A stretch of 64,000 nucleotides of DNA from Paragyromitra xinjiangensis (taxonomy: Eukaryota > Ascomycota > Pezizomycetes > Pezizales > Discinaceae). The stretch covers positions 1,302,001-1,366,000 of the forward strand of contig JBCAMK010000009.1 in NCBI GenBank assembly GCA_038503065.1, written 5' to 3'. Made by a program: the position numbers and the translations under genes. Under the pieces are notes generated by a model. The model made no database searches. It saw only the letters and a program-made list of their open reading frames with translations, and was not told the DNA's origin. Positions 63,487 through 64,000 of the stretch are shown piece after piece. Each line of letters begins with the position of its first letter. Positions within the stretch are counted from its first letter, which is position 1.

Positions 63487-64000
63487 ATGCAGCCACACCC
63501 AATTTCATCAGGCATAGCCATAGTGCAGCAACTGAACTGCGCCAAAGGACAGGCCTCCACTCTTTCAGTAATTCAGGACATTGATTCATCAAACAACATT
63601 CTTATCCAAATGCTGCAGGAACCTTGGGTAGACCATAATGGTCTACCTCCAGCAGCAAGCAACTTCGACATATATTTTCCTTGTGTTTTTCCTAAAGTTG
63701 TTACTTATATTCGAAAGAATCTTAATATAAAAACAATAGTCACACTTAAACCGAATCCAAACATGATTGCGGTCACCCTTCAAACTGCACACACCAAATT
63801 GGAAGTTTGCAATTTATACCTTCAACCTCGCACCAACGATAATCACTATCTTCCATTATTATCACATTCTTTTCACACAAATTCTATTTTAGCGGGGGAC
63901 TTCAATCTACACCACCCGTGGTGGTATGGAGAAGAAGCTGAAACCTCCCATCGATATTTCTCCAGGCATCTACATCTTACAGAAACAATAACAGAATGGC
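63487..64000 (+). CDS. LINE C2 ORF2, endonuclease part (runs off the window)
   Basis: ATG 63487 lies within TAATG (63485-63489), overlapping the ORF1 stop. The frame is open to the window end (171 codons): IAIVQQLNCAKGQASTL, LQEPWVDHNGLPPA, ILAGDFNLHHPWWYGEEAE, all of the APE-type endonuclease. Closely parallels A-family ORF2. The later domains cannot be judged. Confidence 0.88.
   Translation, partial: MQPHPISSGIAIVQQLNCAKGQASTLSVIQDIDSSNNILIQMLQEPWVDHNGLPPAASNFDIYFPCVFPKVVTYIRKNLNIKTIVTLKPNPNMIAVTLQTAHTKLEVCNLYLQPRTNDNHYLPLLSHSFHTNSILAGDFNLHHPWWYGEEAETSHRYFSRHLHLTETITEW

Larger units (their letters stand above)
59498..64000 (+). mobile_element. LINE family C, copy C2, interrupted by D3 (runs off the window)
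   Basis: 5' end GGGCCTCATCCTGCACGCG, ORF1, D3 insertion (61226-63470) with TSD ACACCAACACTGC, then ORF2 from 63487. D3 sits precisely at the ORF1/ORF2 junction. The element continues past 64000. Confidence 0.9.

Overview
This window looks like a transposon-choked segment of a filamentous ascomycete genome. Two ordinary host genes with short GT-AG introns survive on an island at about 31.6-38.1 kb: a Fig1-family membrane protein (31652-32786) and trehalose-6-phosphate synthase TPS1 (36362-38112, six exons). The Pezizomycotina assignment is an inference from the TPS1 sequence, the intron style and the Tad1-like LINEs; no rRNA or tRNA gene supports it.

Region by region. 1-4364: the 5' parts of two LINEs on the minus strand (families here called B and A), an LTR remnant (LTR2) and a fold-back MITE. 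5393-30607: one Plavaka-type DNA transposon whose transposase gene is cut into four pieces. The first cut is a non-autonomous DNA element (6029-17483) that itself holds an ORF1-only LINE (D1), a minisatellite and a Ty3/gypsy chromovirus (gypsy-1a, 9381-17080). The second cut is LINE B2 (18051-27838), which holds another ORF1-only LINE (D2) and a solo LTR. The third cut is a second MITE. 30608-38654: the host island, with small inverted-repeat elements between the two genes. 38655-64000: LTR and pol debris, then a staircase of insertions: gypsy-1b is cut by LINE B3, B3 by gypsy-2, gypsy-2 by LINE A2 (in its LTR) and by LINE C1/C2 (in its integrase), and C2 by D3.

Most boundaries are fixed by target-site duplications (TSDs) readable in the sequence: 5 bp for LTR elements, 11-14 bp for LINEs, 2 bp for the CATCAGC-ended DNA elements. 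Coding interruptions of the Plavaka gene close in frame when the insertions are removed.

Main points of interest: (1) a three-copy LINE-like family (D) that carries ORF1 but no ORF2 and shares its 3' terminal hairpin and TAAA tail with the autonomous LINE B, so it resembles a fungal half-LINE moved in trans; (2) a spliceosomal-type intron at the same place in gag of two different gypsy families, splitting off the zinc knuckle; (3) an array of four inverted-repeat units with unit-specific arms and a conserved AGTAC linker between Fig1 and TPS1; (4) the same LINE A insertion site in two LTR2 copies. Most element genes are broken by indels and by stops that fit C-to-T decay of CGA or CAG codons.
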